64,000 nucleotides of DNA from Glandiceps talaboti (Eukaryota > Hemichordata > Enteropneusta > Spengelidae): assembly GCF_964340395.1 (NCBI RefSeq), contig NC_135560.1, positions 20,463,675 to 20,527,674 on the forward strand, written 5' to 3'. The translations under genes and the position numbers were made by a program. Below are positions 37,701-48,200 of the stretch, in pieces. How positions within the stretch are numbered: the stretch's first letter is position 1; each line of letters begins with the position of its first letter. The notes beneath the pieces were generated by a model. The model was not told the origin of the DNA. It worked only from the letters and a program-made list of their open reading frames with translations, and ran no database searches.

Positions 37701-40700
37701 ACAAATGACTAATTTGATAAACTAGACAAAAGACTAATTTCACATACTAGACAAATGACTAATTTCACATACTAGACAAATGACTGTAATTTCACATACT
37801 AGACAAATGACTAATTTCACATACTAGACAAATGACTTATTTGATAAACTAGACAAAAGACTAATTTCACATACTAGACAAATGACTGTACTTTCACATA
37901 CTAGACAAATGTAATTTCACATCTATAGACAAATAGTTGTAATTTCACATCTATAGACAAATGACTGTAATTTGATAAACTAGACAAATGGCTGTAATTT
38001 CACATACTAGACAAATGACTAATTTCACATACTAGACAAATGACTGTAATTTCACATACTAGACAAATGACTGTAATTTGATAAACTAGACAAAAGACTA
38101 ATTTCACATACTAGACAAATGACTGTACTTTCACATACTAGACAAATGACTGTAATTTCACATACTAGACAAATGACTAATTTCACATACTAGACAAATG
38201 ACTGTAATTTCACATACTAGACAAATGACTGTAATTTCACATACTAGACAAATGACTAATTTGATAAACTAGACAAAAGACTAATTTCACATACTAGACA
38301 AATGACTAATTTCACATACTAGACAAATGACTGTAATTTCACATACTAGACAAATGACTGTAATTTCACATACTAGACAAATGACTTATTTGATAAACTA
38401 GACAAAAGACTAATTTCACATACTAGACAAATGACTGTACTTTCACATACTAGACAATTGACTGTAATTTCACATACTAGACAATTGACTGTAATTTCAC
38501 ATACTAGACAAATGACTGTAATTTCACATACTAGACAAATGACTGTAATTTGATAAACTAGACAAAAGACCAATTTCACATACTAGACAAATGACTGTAA
38601 TTTCACATACGCGACAAATGGCTGTAATTTCACATACTAGACAAATGACTGTAATTTCACATACTAGACAAATGACTAATTTCACATACGAGACAAATGA
38701 CTGTAATTTCACATACTAGACAAATGACTGTAATTTCACATAGACAAAATGACTAACTGTAACTTCACATATGCACAACTACTGTGCCATGATGACCTTT
38801 GTGTAACATCACATACAGAATAGCATGTTCATTTTTTATGATATGCAATTCGACTCGTGGCTAGACTCGATTAGTTTTCCGAAAACTATTTTCTAGTCTC
38901 TCACCCACAACTTGAAATCGTTTTCCTTTTGGATGTTATCATTTTTTTTCCTGTATGTTTATTTCTTGTGGGGAATAAATTTCAATTCAATTCAATTCAA
39001 TTCAGTTTATGAAATGTAATGTGTCTAAAACATTCACCTCCTTGATTAATGCTGCAGTATACAATGCTGTCAGTGGTGTTTCTTCTGATGGTTTCATAAC
39101 CACTGTATTTCCACATGCTAATGCCGGACCAATCTTCCAACATACCATTTCCATTGGGAAATTCCATGGGATTATTTGACCACATACACCAATTGGCTCA
39201 TGCCGTGTGTAAGTGAAAAAATGTCCATCTAGAAAGGTAAAAGTAAAGATGAAAACATGAAATGATACAGGTGGACACACCTGGACAGACGCACAGATGG
39301 ACGGAGGGCAGAGGGATGAATAACTGATAACTAGCCCATAATATAATGTTGCTATGGTATGGATGTATCAAGCCATTATGTTCCAATGTTGTGATGGTAT
39401 GGATATATTAGGCACATTATGTTATATTGTTGCTATAATGTTACAATGTTGCTATGTATGGATGTATCAAGCCCATAATGTTTAATATTGCCATGGTATG
39501 GATATGTATCAAACCATTATGTTAAAATGTTGCTATAGTATGGATGTATCAAACCATAATGCTATCATAATAATAAAGTTCGATACTATAGATATATGAT
39601 GCACATAATGATATATGGATGTATGAAGCCCACACTGGATAATATTGTTATGGTATGGATGTAAGTAAGTAATCATTGTGAAGTAGGGCCTCACCTACTG
39701 GGATGGTTTTTCCATGAATTTTGTCAGCAAATCCTGCATAGTAACGTATTACAGCAATGAATTCATCTGTTGTCCCTGCAGCATCATAGTATGGCATGCC
39801 ATTGTCCAAACTCTCAAGGGCCTTGAAGTAAAATTAACATTGTCAACCTTTGCTAGTAGTAAAACAATGGCACATTATCAATTTAATAATAATCTTTATT
39901 CGTCCAAATACATTTGGAAATTTGTAATACGTTAATAGCATTTTACATTGCAAGTTAGAGTGTAAGTTATCTTTCTTTAGTATTTTAAAGAAAAGTAACA
40001 ATGTGAAAACCCAAATCACACACTTGTGGTGTGATCAGTTTCATTTGAACAACTTTTCATATGCACACCCAAAGTAATGTCCGGACTCCCCAGCAAGTAC
40101 CAAAGCAAAGGTGGTGGTGGTGGGTGTGGGTGGGGGCACTCAGGGTGTGTTTTTCGGAAATTGATCTAGAATATATAGGGATGTAGACTTTCAAAGATGC
40201 TGATCGTGTACATTTACTGTAGAAGATGTTCTGGTCTGGAACAGAACCAATCCCATCTCACATCTATCACTATCTATCTGTTGGATGAAAATGAGGGATT
40301 ATTTATTTTGTTTGGGATCTGGGCTCAACACAGCTCTACCAAACATGTGTGTGATGTGTTCCCCCCTCCTACACACGCATATACACTGGTGGGGCGACAC
40401 TAGCAATTGTGTGTTATGGTTTTGATATGTAAATTGACTTATTTTATTTGACCATTATCTTACTTCAGTTGACTTACAGTTATGTAGTCTTTGTCTCTCT
40501 CTACCAAATCAGCAAGTTTGTATAGTAGTCGTCCTCTGGCTGATGCATCCATAGAATGCCATGGTGATCCTGGTTTGAAAGCTTCCCTGGCTGCTTTCAC
40601 TGCCAAGTCCACATCAGCCTGAAAGTATTAGTCATTATATCTATATTAATACAACTATCATGAATATACTACAATTAGGCTACATCCATTTATCTTTAAG

Positions 40701-43700
40701 TGTGTAGTCTTCTTCTGATTGTGGGCCTTGGTAGGTGTGTTATTAAAAAAACTTGGATTTAAACAAGGTACAATAGGTTGGTTTCATTCACTTTCAATTT
40801 TCAAGCCAGATATTTTATGAATCTGAACTTAGGCAAAAGTGATGTTCTTCCTAGTAACCTATTGTCAACGTGTTTGCATTGTTATACAAATATAATAAAA
40901 AAGGAAGTCAACAATACATAGAATTTAGAAAGGAAGTTGCCTGCCAGGCATGTATATCACTTCCACCTAAGTTTAGATCAATGTTAATGTGTACCGATAA
41001 GTGACATCGAATGAAACAGTGCATTTCATCATGATTAACATCCAAGTTTTTATCCATCCATGTTAGTTTGACATAAGAGTTGCGACAAAATAGTGGATAT
41101 GACACAGGACTCACCTTATCTCCTTCCTGTACATCACATATTTTCTCTCCAGTTGAAGGATTGAAAGTTGGGAATGTCTTTCCACTCACTGAGTTCACAA
41201 ACTCATTATTGATGAATATCTAATTGTGTGAAATAAAGTTCATTTGTTATTCATAACTGTTAACACACCAACAGTGTTTGATAAAGGAGATTTTACTATT
41301 ATTAGAAATCATGTTTATCAATTGTCAAAAATTAAGATAGAACATAGATACTAAACTAAATAAATGTTGTTGCATGTGGTAGATTACACCACTATAACCC
41401 CAGGGGTGGACAGGTATATGGTTAGGAAGGAAAATCCGATGTGGTGAAAGTGGCTAGATGTCCTTATTTTCATCGTGTTGTGACGTTTGTTTTGTTCCAA
41501 GTGATCGCTGCCAACGTAACGCTCATCATGATTGGCTATTCAAAAGCGTGAGATTCAAACAGGATTGTAGATTACACCGGTTCAGATGTGGGAAGGTGGC
41601 GATCACTCAGTATGAAAACAAACAACACAAAACGATGGAAATAGAGGTAAATAAGGACATCTAGACGCTTTCACCACATCGGATTTTAATCAGATTGGGA
41701 AGGATTCACTACTTGTTGAACATATTAGGCATTCAGGGCACAAATTGTGGTGGTGGTGGTTGCATTCCACGTTGGTACCAGCCAGGCATAGGTGTATGAT
41801 ACATCAATGAATACCCAGGATTTTCCATTGAAGCATTGCTGCTGTTGATATCATTATTGTTACTATCTGTCACCACATCTGTATCCAGTAGTATGGTTAA
41901 TCTGTGCCTTCACACATCTTTGATTCTCTGATTTATTACACGGTGTCCTCTTGGTTATATACCCGATATAATGACTGAGCTAGTAGGAATTGTAGCAGCT
42001 TTAGTTTGTTTTACTAAGTGTACAATGTTGTCAGCAATTTTCTTAATATCTTCATTATTGACAACATCATTGCTTCCAACATGAAGTATCATCTTGTTCG
42101 TGGTCTTTAATGTTGTATTGTTGATGTGTTGAAAGGCATCAGCTATAGCTGATGTACAGACTTTGATGACATTTGGCCGTGATAGCTTTCTACCATCTAT
42201 GTGCTTTATTAGTGAGTCTCCCATAAGAAGAATATTATAATTTATCACCACCTTTCTTTACCACTTTCTTTGTTTATTGAACAGAGCTAGGTACTTGATT
42301 ACTTTGTTCATAGGATGAAACTCCAAGTATAGTGGTTTATTTCCCTGGATATCCACTCTGTCATGATCATCACACTCTGATGCAAGAAGGTCAGAATACA
42401 TTGAAGGTTCAGATAGATTTTCTTCTTCACCTAATTCTTGAAAGTTGCTTTGTGTTGATTTAGAGGATTTCTTGACTGGTCAAAACCCGGTGTCCATTCC
42501 CTTAATTATTGCATCTAACGATTCATATTTCTCCAAGTTCCAATACTCTCAAGTGGCTGATCAACTTGAGGGGAACATCGCCTTTACCAGCCAAGTGCAA
42601 TTCTTGCACTTTCTTATCAATCCTTATCAGCTCATTACCATAACTATGTGTTTGCTTTTTGTAATTACATCTGATAAGCCTGAGTCTTCGCTGGTACAGG
42701 TACTAGGTCAAGACTGAAATGCTATCGACCGAATGTGTGCAAGTACTAGTGAGTGTGTTACTCCGCCACTTAATTTTTCAAAAAATTATTTAACTAACTA
42801 TGGAACAAGAAAAACTGTAGTTCCGAGTGCAAGGTTACTTTTAAGGAGTGAATTGTTTGAGTCAAGGGACGTTATCAGCTGTTACAACTTTTATAATCCT
42901 ATTACAGTTGACATTGCGAACAGATTTAGAGATTGTCAACAACCCGACTTGCCTATTGATGAACTCGGGTTATCCGTAGTTTGGTTTTACCGAGGCATTT
43001 CTGCCATGATGTGTTGCTTGTAATTTTCAACTCTGCATTTTCTTCCATCAATTTTGAATTAGTAACCATCATTTCATGTAGTTGTTAATACGATCTCTTT
43101 CTACTTTTTCTATATGTATTCATTCATCTTTGCTTCCATTCCATTGAACTGACAGATCAGTTTGTTGAAAAAACAAAATATTTCTAATTCTGCATCGTTC
43201 TTTTCCTCTCCAGTTTTGCGGCTATATTCACACTTTTCATACGTATTTGTGTTCCAAGAGCTGCCATACATTTCTCTTTTCAGACAATGATTCTATTATT
43301 GAATTAATTCTTCCATCATCTAAAACTATCAGTTAGTACTTGGAGTTAATTATACTGTCAGTTCAATGGAGTAATTATACTGTCAGTACTTGGCGGAGTA
43401 ATTATACTGTCAGTATAATTACTCCAGGGTTAATAGAAGTGTGTACTTTTCTTCAAGTACATAACTGTTGTACTGATACTATTCAGTGTTGATTCTCCAG
43501 TACCTTACATTGACCTTGAATGACCTTCAACATGGTTATGTGTTTTAAAGTAGAATGGAAGTGTTTGAAGAGTTCTGTGTGATTTATTTGTTGGTGAAAC
43601 ATTCAGGGACGGGAAATATCGTGGGTGATGGTACCCATGGCCGTTCCAGGGGGAACAGTCGACAGTCTAGCGCACACTTAATCTATCTGCTAGACCTCGG

Positions 43701-44063
43701 ATGTTCTTCCGATAAAATACGACACACGACCGAACATCGTTCGGGCAAGCCATCACTGCGAACTTCGTTCGCTTATACTATAGTATCGAAGGAAACCCGA
43801 ACGTCTAGAAGCAAGACTAGCGCACACTAGTCTAGCTGCTAGACCTCGGATGTTCTTCCGATACAATACGACATATGACAGAACATCGCAATCGAGAATG
43901 GAACATCCCTCACTGCGAACTTCGCTAGTTTATCGTATCGGCAGAAAGCCCGAACGTCTAGCAGCAAGACTACAAGGTACCATGCCATCTCGTACGGTGC
44001 ATGTATTTTAAATGTACGTACCTGAGTGTACTTGATCTCCGGAGTTGGTATAGGCTTCGACAT
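31754..44063 (-). CDS. Cytosolic aldehyde dehydrogenase, ALDH1A/ALDH2 clade
   Basis: NAD(P)-dependent oxidation of aldehydes to carboxylic acids; in the ALDH1A branch retinal is the key substrate. Exons (minus strand): 44022-44063, 41115-41219, 40478-40618, 39695-39821, 39038-39228, 37009-37122, 35968-36073, 35564-35748, 34670-34834, 33751-33908, 33242-33316, 32715-32754, 31754-31783. These give 492 residues. Conserved sites seen: IPWNFP (Asn161), GYGPTAG and FTGS for NAD binding, LELGGKSP (general base Glu260), GQCCCAGS (catalytic Cys295), and KEEIFGP. The C-terminal EYTEVKT is completed by a tiny last exon VTIKIPQKC and stop. There is no mitochondrial presequence, since the start is [14 protein letters not shown]. 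Some stretches are closer to ALDH2 ([26 protein letters not shown]) and others to ALDH1A ([27 protein letters not shown]), so subfamily and substrate are open. Large satellite arrays sit in introns 1, 4, 5 and 11. Confidence 0.93.
32030..32225. repeat. Dispersed repeat W, copy 1
   Basis: Shares AAATATGGCCGCCATT, GCATATGTC and CACCTTTGTGCCAGGTTTG-like text with 32388-32480 and 34325-34480. ALDH last intron. Confidence 0.6.
32388..32480. repeat. Dispersed repeat W, copy 2 (partial)
   Basis: Contains TCGCAAACGAAGTGATGTGC and TCACCTTTGTGCCAGGTTTG, matching copies at 32030 and 34325. Confidence 0.6.
32850..33150. repeat. 62-bp minisatellite in ALDH intron 11
   Basis: About five degenerate units built on a shared consensus of GTGAATGCC, TTCAAGTGTATCTGAACATT and ATGCATATCCATATAAC. 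It lies between the exons at 32715-32754 and 33242-33316. Confidence 0.8.
33975..34320 (+). repeat. tRNA-derived SINE, copy 2
   Basis: The head has an A-box-like GGTTAGAGTGCC (about 33992) and a B-box-like GGTTCGAGCCC (about 34025) at tRNA-like spacing. The tail, TTGTAAAGCACTTTGAGCAC to GTGCTATATAAA, is of the kind shared with LINE 3' ends. It lies in the ALDH intron between the exons at 33751-33908 and 34670-34834. Confidence 0.75.
34325..34480. repeat. Dispersed repeat W, copy 3
   Basis: Contains ATATGGCCACCATTCGG, GTCGCAAAACAGTGATTCGC and GTGTCAGGTTTGAAACAAAT. It immediately follows the SINE at 33975-34320. Confidence 0.6.
35283..35470. repeat. Dispersed repeat X, copy 2
   Basis: Matches 29822-30070 over most of its length (AGACACAAACTAAA, GTTCAATGTGGTAG, ACACTGGAAGTTAG). 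ALDH intron. Confidence 0.6.
37195..38760. repeat. 27-bp satellite array with higher-order units, ALDH intron 5
   Basis: More than 50 units of the type TTTCACATACTAGACAAATG-ACTGTAA (27 bp), with shorter variants lacking GTAA-like bases and a TTTGATAAACTAGACAAAAG variant. Runs of variants recur in the same order about 547-549 bases apart (AGACAAAAGA at 37541 and 38088; at 37851 and 38400). It lies between the ALDH exons at 37009-37122 and 39038-39228. Confidence 0.95.
38880..39004 (+). repeat. Possible LINE/SINE 3' end with (TTCAA)n tail
   Basis: Text TTCTTGTGGGGAATAAATTT followed by repeated TTCAA units up to 39004, ending about 33 bases from ALDH exon 5. This resembles a retroposon 3' end; no coding part was seen. 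Confidence 0.45.
39335..39665. repeat. Degenerate 45-bp minisatellite in ALDH intron 4
   Basis: About seven diverged units around TTGCTATGGTATGGATGTAT and CAAGCCCATAATGTT. It lies between exons 39038-39228 and 39695-39821. Confidence 0.75.
41336..41400. repeat. Dispersed repeat X, partial copy 3
   Basis: Only the left part is kept (ATACTAAACTAAATAAATG, then GCATGTGGTAGATTACACC). It directly precedes a foldback element at 41429. Confidence 0.45.
41429..41690. mobile_element. Foldback (MITE-like) element Z, copy 1
   Basis: The left arm AAAATCCGATGTGGTGAAAG with CTAGATGTCCTTATTT is repeated inverted at 41642-41690 (AATAAGGACATCTAG, CTTTCACCACATCGGATTTT). A related copy is at 57392-57548. ALDH intron 1. 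Confidence 0.8.
41740..43040 (-). mobile_element. Degraded element with SGNH-hydrolase-like fragment
   Basis: The minus-strand frame at 41955-42240 reads [20 protein letters not shown] and later [20 protein letters not shown]. These match block I (GDS) and block III (GxND) of SGNH/GDSL esterases. Such domains are common in ORF1 proteins of CR1-like LINEs and some other invertebrate elements. The surrounding 42250-43040 contains no clear intact frame in the same direction. The family assignment is inference; the element looks broken. It lies in ALDH intron 1. Confidence 0.45.
43340..43430. repeat. Short repeat cluster ending in a hairpin
   Basis: Three copies of GTAATTATACTGTCAGT-like text precede a near-perfect hairpin at 43395-43425: the arm GGAGTAATTATACT, a 3-base loop, and its reverse complement. 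Confidence 0.8.
43662..43972. repeat. Tandem pair of 150-bp palindromic units
   Basis: Two units (about 43662-43811 and 43812-43972) share TAGCGCACACT, GCTAGACCTCGGATGTTC and CACTGCGAACTTCGCT. Each unit is itself a foldback: GCTGCTAGACCTCGG near the start pairs with CCCGAACGTCTAGCAGC at the end. It is richer in CpG than its surroundings and lies 50 bases from ALDH exon 1. Confidence 0.85.
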
Positions 44064-45080
44064 GTTCAGTTCAGGCAAGCTTCATGCAACAAAGACCCTC
44101 TTTGTCTTTCTATCATCAAACTTTATATAATTTATAGACTCTGTAGTTTAATTTCCTATAGAATTGACGCTAAGTTAGGGGTTCCTACATAGGTAATATG
44201 TCTGTGAATTTGAAGTTGGTGGCAGTGTTGTCTGGAACATGTATTTTGGGATAGGGATCCATGGGACAGGACAGAAATAACGGGGTGGGGGTGGGTTAAT
44301 ACACAGGGGACCCAGGAACCGTGTGACAAACAAAACAAAACAAACAAATAAATAAACTATCAAATAAATGACAAATGAACACGCAAACGAACGACAAGTA
44401 TAGGGACAAATAAAATAATTAAATAAACCAGCAAATAAACAGATACTCATGGGGGTATACTAGATATGTTTTTTGTACCCATCACTATAAAAAACATATC
44501 TATCATATGTTTTTTTATAGTGATTGGTAAAAACCTTACTAGTTTATGCATGATTGAATGTTTGTCCAGTGTGATAATCTCCCAGCAGATGAGAGATACA
44601 GCAAACTGTTAATGTAAGTGATCTCTCGCCAATTATAAGATTAGGAATGTTTTAATTTACATAAGATGAGTAGAATAGACAAGGCGTTTTTATTTAGTCA
44701 ATAAAGAAAAGAGAATTACATACAGCCTCAGACTGCTAGTGGTCTGAGATATAGCTGAGAGCAAAGTAACCAGGGAAAGAAAAAGAGATAGTTTTAAAAC
44801 TCAATGAGTGAATTGATCAATATAACACACAAAATAAGTTATATTGCACCACAAAAATTGATCATTCAATCGATCAATCATTCAACCAAATAATAAATCA
44901 ATCAATCAATAAATCAACTGATCGATCGATCAATCAGTTACATGCTCGCTGCCCCCTGTGATAAGACCCAAAATTGTGAAAGCTTATATTAACTCAGCTT
45001 GGGCCACTTTAAAAAGTTCTTCTGTGGAGATAAGATATGATAAGAGTAGAAATCCCACAATTTGGCCATTATTGATATGT
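44064..45080. other. Intergenic region, ALDH 5' flank
   Basis: The ALDH 5' flank and the 3' flank of the FAD oxidoreductase. It contains an AT-rich palindrome (about 44458-44530, TATGTTTTTT with its inverse) and runs of ATCAATCAATC/GATCGATC (about 44860-44940). No gene or promoter element recognised. Confidence 0.4.
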
Positions 45081-45192
45081 TTGGTTTCATGTAAAATCTA
45101 ACTCTGAAATTTTCTCTGGGTAGAATATAAGCATCCAACAATACATATTCTGGCTGCCATTCTAGTGAATTCATCAAATGATCTGGTGGCAT
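45081..45192 (-). pseudogene. Degenerate tandem copy of the FAD oxidoreductase last-exon end
   Basis: Bases 45081-45192 align with 45237-45353 of the last exon (shared TAAATCTAACTCTGAAATT, TCTGGCTGCCATTCTA versus TCTGGCCGCCATTCTA). The minus-strand reading still gives LPRENFRVRF beside the gene's LPRDNFRVRF. It lies just 3' of the functional stop codon, so it would be 3' UTR or flank. Confidence 0.8.
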
Positions 45193-45210
45193 ACAAGTTG
45201 TAATTAGATT

Positions 45211-48200
45211 TCATTTACTACAATTTGTAGTCGTTTGTTTCATTTTAAATCTAACTCTGAAATTGTCTCTAGGTAGATCATGATCCCAGCATCCAGCAAT
45301 AATCATTCTGGCCGCCATTCTACCAATTTCATCAGCTGATCTGGCTGCAACACCACAACCACCAGTAGTTATTCCTAGTGTTGGTGTAACCATATCACAA
45401 TACAGTTGTCCTGTAGGTGTATTTGTTGTGACACAACAATCTGTCTTTGTTGATACTGGTTTCACATCTGTAAAATATAGAATTATTTGGCTCTGTTAGG
45501 ATGGAGTAGATTACTGACTGAAAATGAAGTACTTGGTGATACATATACTTGTTTTTCTTCTGAACTAAGCATCTTGAAATATCATTTGTTTGTCAAAATT
45601 TACATTGATAACACTTTTATATGAAAATCATTTCATAATATACTGTATTTATCCCTGTGGGAAATTTATAAAATAAATTTGTGAAAAAGAACAATAAATA
45701 AGAAAGTCTGAAAGAGATTAAAATCCAATGTCATACTACTCATACTGTATACCAGGCACAAGCCATTTCAAACATAAATATGGAATATATACTCTGGTCG
45801 TTCTTTGTCATGACAACACGCATCTATGACACAACAATGTGTGTCTATGTCACTTCCCCGATATTTCTTTGCTATTACTGGCACTGGTATATTTATGTTA
45901 TTCTCCAATTTTATCTTCATTCAGCTGGAAAATACTCAAGGCTCGTAAGGTAGCAACTCATAGTGACAAAGACCCCTTAGGTCACTCATATTTTCCTTGG
46001 CTGAACGATGACAAATATCGGGAATAACATCTAATTATACAAAAAGAAAGTGAACAGATTAAAGGCTAACAATCTCAGTTCCAGACATTAGTTAAAATCT
46101 ATATTGCTCACAAGAGAAATTGGGTTACAATGTCATAACAAGAGCATGAGGCTCATCTTATGACATCATTTTTACCAAATTTCTCTTGTTTTAACAAATA
46201 CAATGAGTCAAGAGAAAAAGATGTCTGCTCCATGGACTTTGATTATTTCCTAGGGTACTGTTTCCATGGCCCTGACCAGAATTGTTTTACCAGCTGTTTT
46301 CAACGATTGTATAATTTTTTTTTCTTTTTCTAGTGAAACAAATATGAATTCAATTAGGGTAAAAATTATGACATTAATTTATTAAAGATTTTCAGGAAAT
46401 CCAAAAAATGGCTGAAAACACATCAAGCGAAGTACAGCTTCTTTACAAGATTTCAAAGCTGAGTAAGTCATAGAGGAGGTATTTTATCAGCTCCAAAACC
46501 ATATGAAAGTTGATAGCAGCTGCTAGTGATCAACACAAGTGTACTAAAGACAAAAATAGTCTGTTTTTCAATCATCTTTGACCAGGTCAAACAATAAATC
46601 AAGTAGAGGTTGACATGCAGATTTATCACCCTCTGTCATAGTCACATGACTATCCTTATATGGAAGACTGAGAAGTGGTCCTAACCTTTGACCAGGTCAA
46701 ACAATACCTCAAGTAGAGGTTGACATGCAGATTTATCACCCTCTGTCTTATTGTCACATGACCATCCTTATATGGAAGACTGAGAAGTGGTCCTAACCTT
46801 TGACCAGGTCAAACAATAACTCAAGTAGAGGTTGACATGCAGATTTATCACCCTCTGTCTTATACCAATCAGCAACCTCAGCAGCAGTGTGAAGTTCTCT
46901 TTCAAAGTCTGCACCATGTCCAATCTTTAGGTAGTATTTCCCTAAAAGTAAATCATAATAATTGCTTTAAATTATTCGGGGATCACTCACATCATAATTT
47001 TTGTTAGAACAGTACTTTAACAAACACGCATATCTCAATAATGCTATGTGTTTAAAGGGTACATCTTTAGCACTCAAGTCAAAATTATAAACAAACAAAC
47101 AAACAAACAAACAAACAAACAAACCAAACAAACAACAACAAACATTTAAAAAATAATCCTTTCTGTATTTATATGTTTTGTTTTAATTGAACTGAATTGA
47201 AATGAATCAAATTGAGCTGAATCTTTATTCACCCACATCAACAATTTCTGAAAAGTGAAAGGTTACACATTAACTAATAGAATCTAGTCATTCAACTTTC
47301 ATAATACTAATTACATGATGAAAATATTTTGTGACTGCTACAGGATCTCATTGGAATAAACTTCAAACACAATGGAAAAACAAAATAGAAAACATGAAAG
47401 CAAATGTAGATCAGGATAAAATATTTACATTCTTTTTTAATGTAACTGCAATGCGACTAATTTTGTCCAGAATATTGTCTCATAATTATGAACTAATAAA
47501 GTTGATGGATAAAAATAATGCATTGGCATTGGGCTATTCATTAATGAGTATAAAGAATCTGAATCTTGAGGCTCAATATGAGGCTGGCCTCATGTTGTCC
47601 TCCAACATGAATCTGATTCTGAATCTGAGACCAACTTTATACTCAACATCATGATAGTTGTATTTTTTTTTAATTTCTCAGACTTTATTTTGACTTATCA
47701 AGATATCCGGTAAATGAACATTGTAATATGATACTTTAGATTTGACTACATTTCAGAGATGTATTATCTACAACTATTTCACTTTTTCTGCTATCAATAA
47801 ATACTTAGAAAATGACCACATTATAAATACCATTTGGGTACTTGATAGGAGGCAAGATATAGGCATCAATTCTGTTGTCAGTGTTATTCCGTTTCAGAGT
47901 CACACAGGGCATGTTTCTTAATCTCCTTGCATCCTCATTGGTCAGTTCAGCAAATGCAACTGTCTGTGTTATGAGAGCAACATCTAGTTCTTTTCCATGT
48001 GGAAGCAGGTCTCTGAATCCTGTGAAAGCTCCAGTTGTCAGAAGCACTCTCCTGGCATAGATGACCTGACCTTTGGCTGTTATTGCTTTCATACATTTGG
48101 AACCATCTGATTGGTTAGTTTCTGTCACCTGATCTACTACATCATCAATGATGTCACAGCCCTGTAGATGAGCAGCAGTCTGTTGTGCCACAATTTGTGC

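Noticed and set aside
37354-38712. Minus-strand frames with VCEITVICL repeats
   Set aside because: Open only because the satellite unit is 27 bp; the stretch is intronic and has no gene-like context.
37195-38760. CRISPR-like array
   Set aside because: The 27-bp units are contiguous with no unique spacers, the genome is animal, and the array is intronic.
42733-43023. 97-codon plus-strand frame
   Set aside because: No recognisable domain. It lies antisense within a degraded element in an ALDH intron.
44064-44078. Five-residue N-terminal extension of ALDH (PELN before MSKPIP)
   Set aside because: The upstream codon is TTG, not ATG. The ATG at 44063 gives a normal cytosolic ALDH start.
47331-47654. 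107-codon plus-strand frame
   Set aside because: It overlaps an imperfect palindrome in an intron of the FAD oxidoreductase and has no known domain or splice support.
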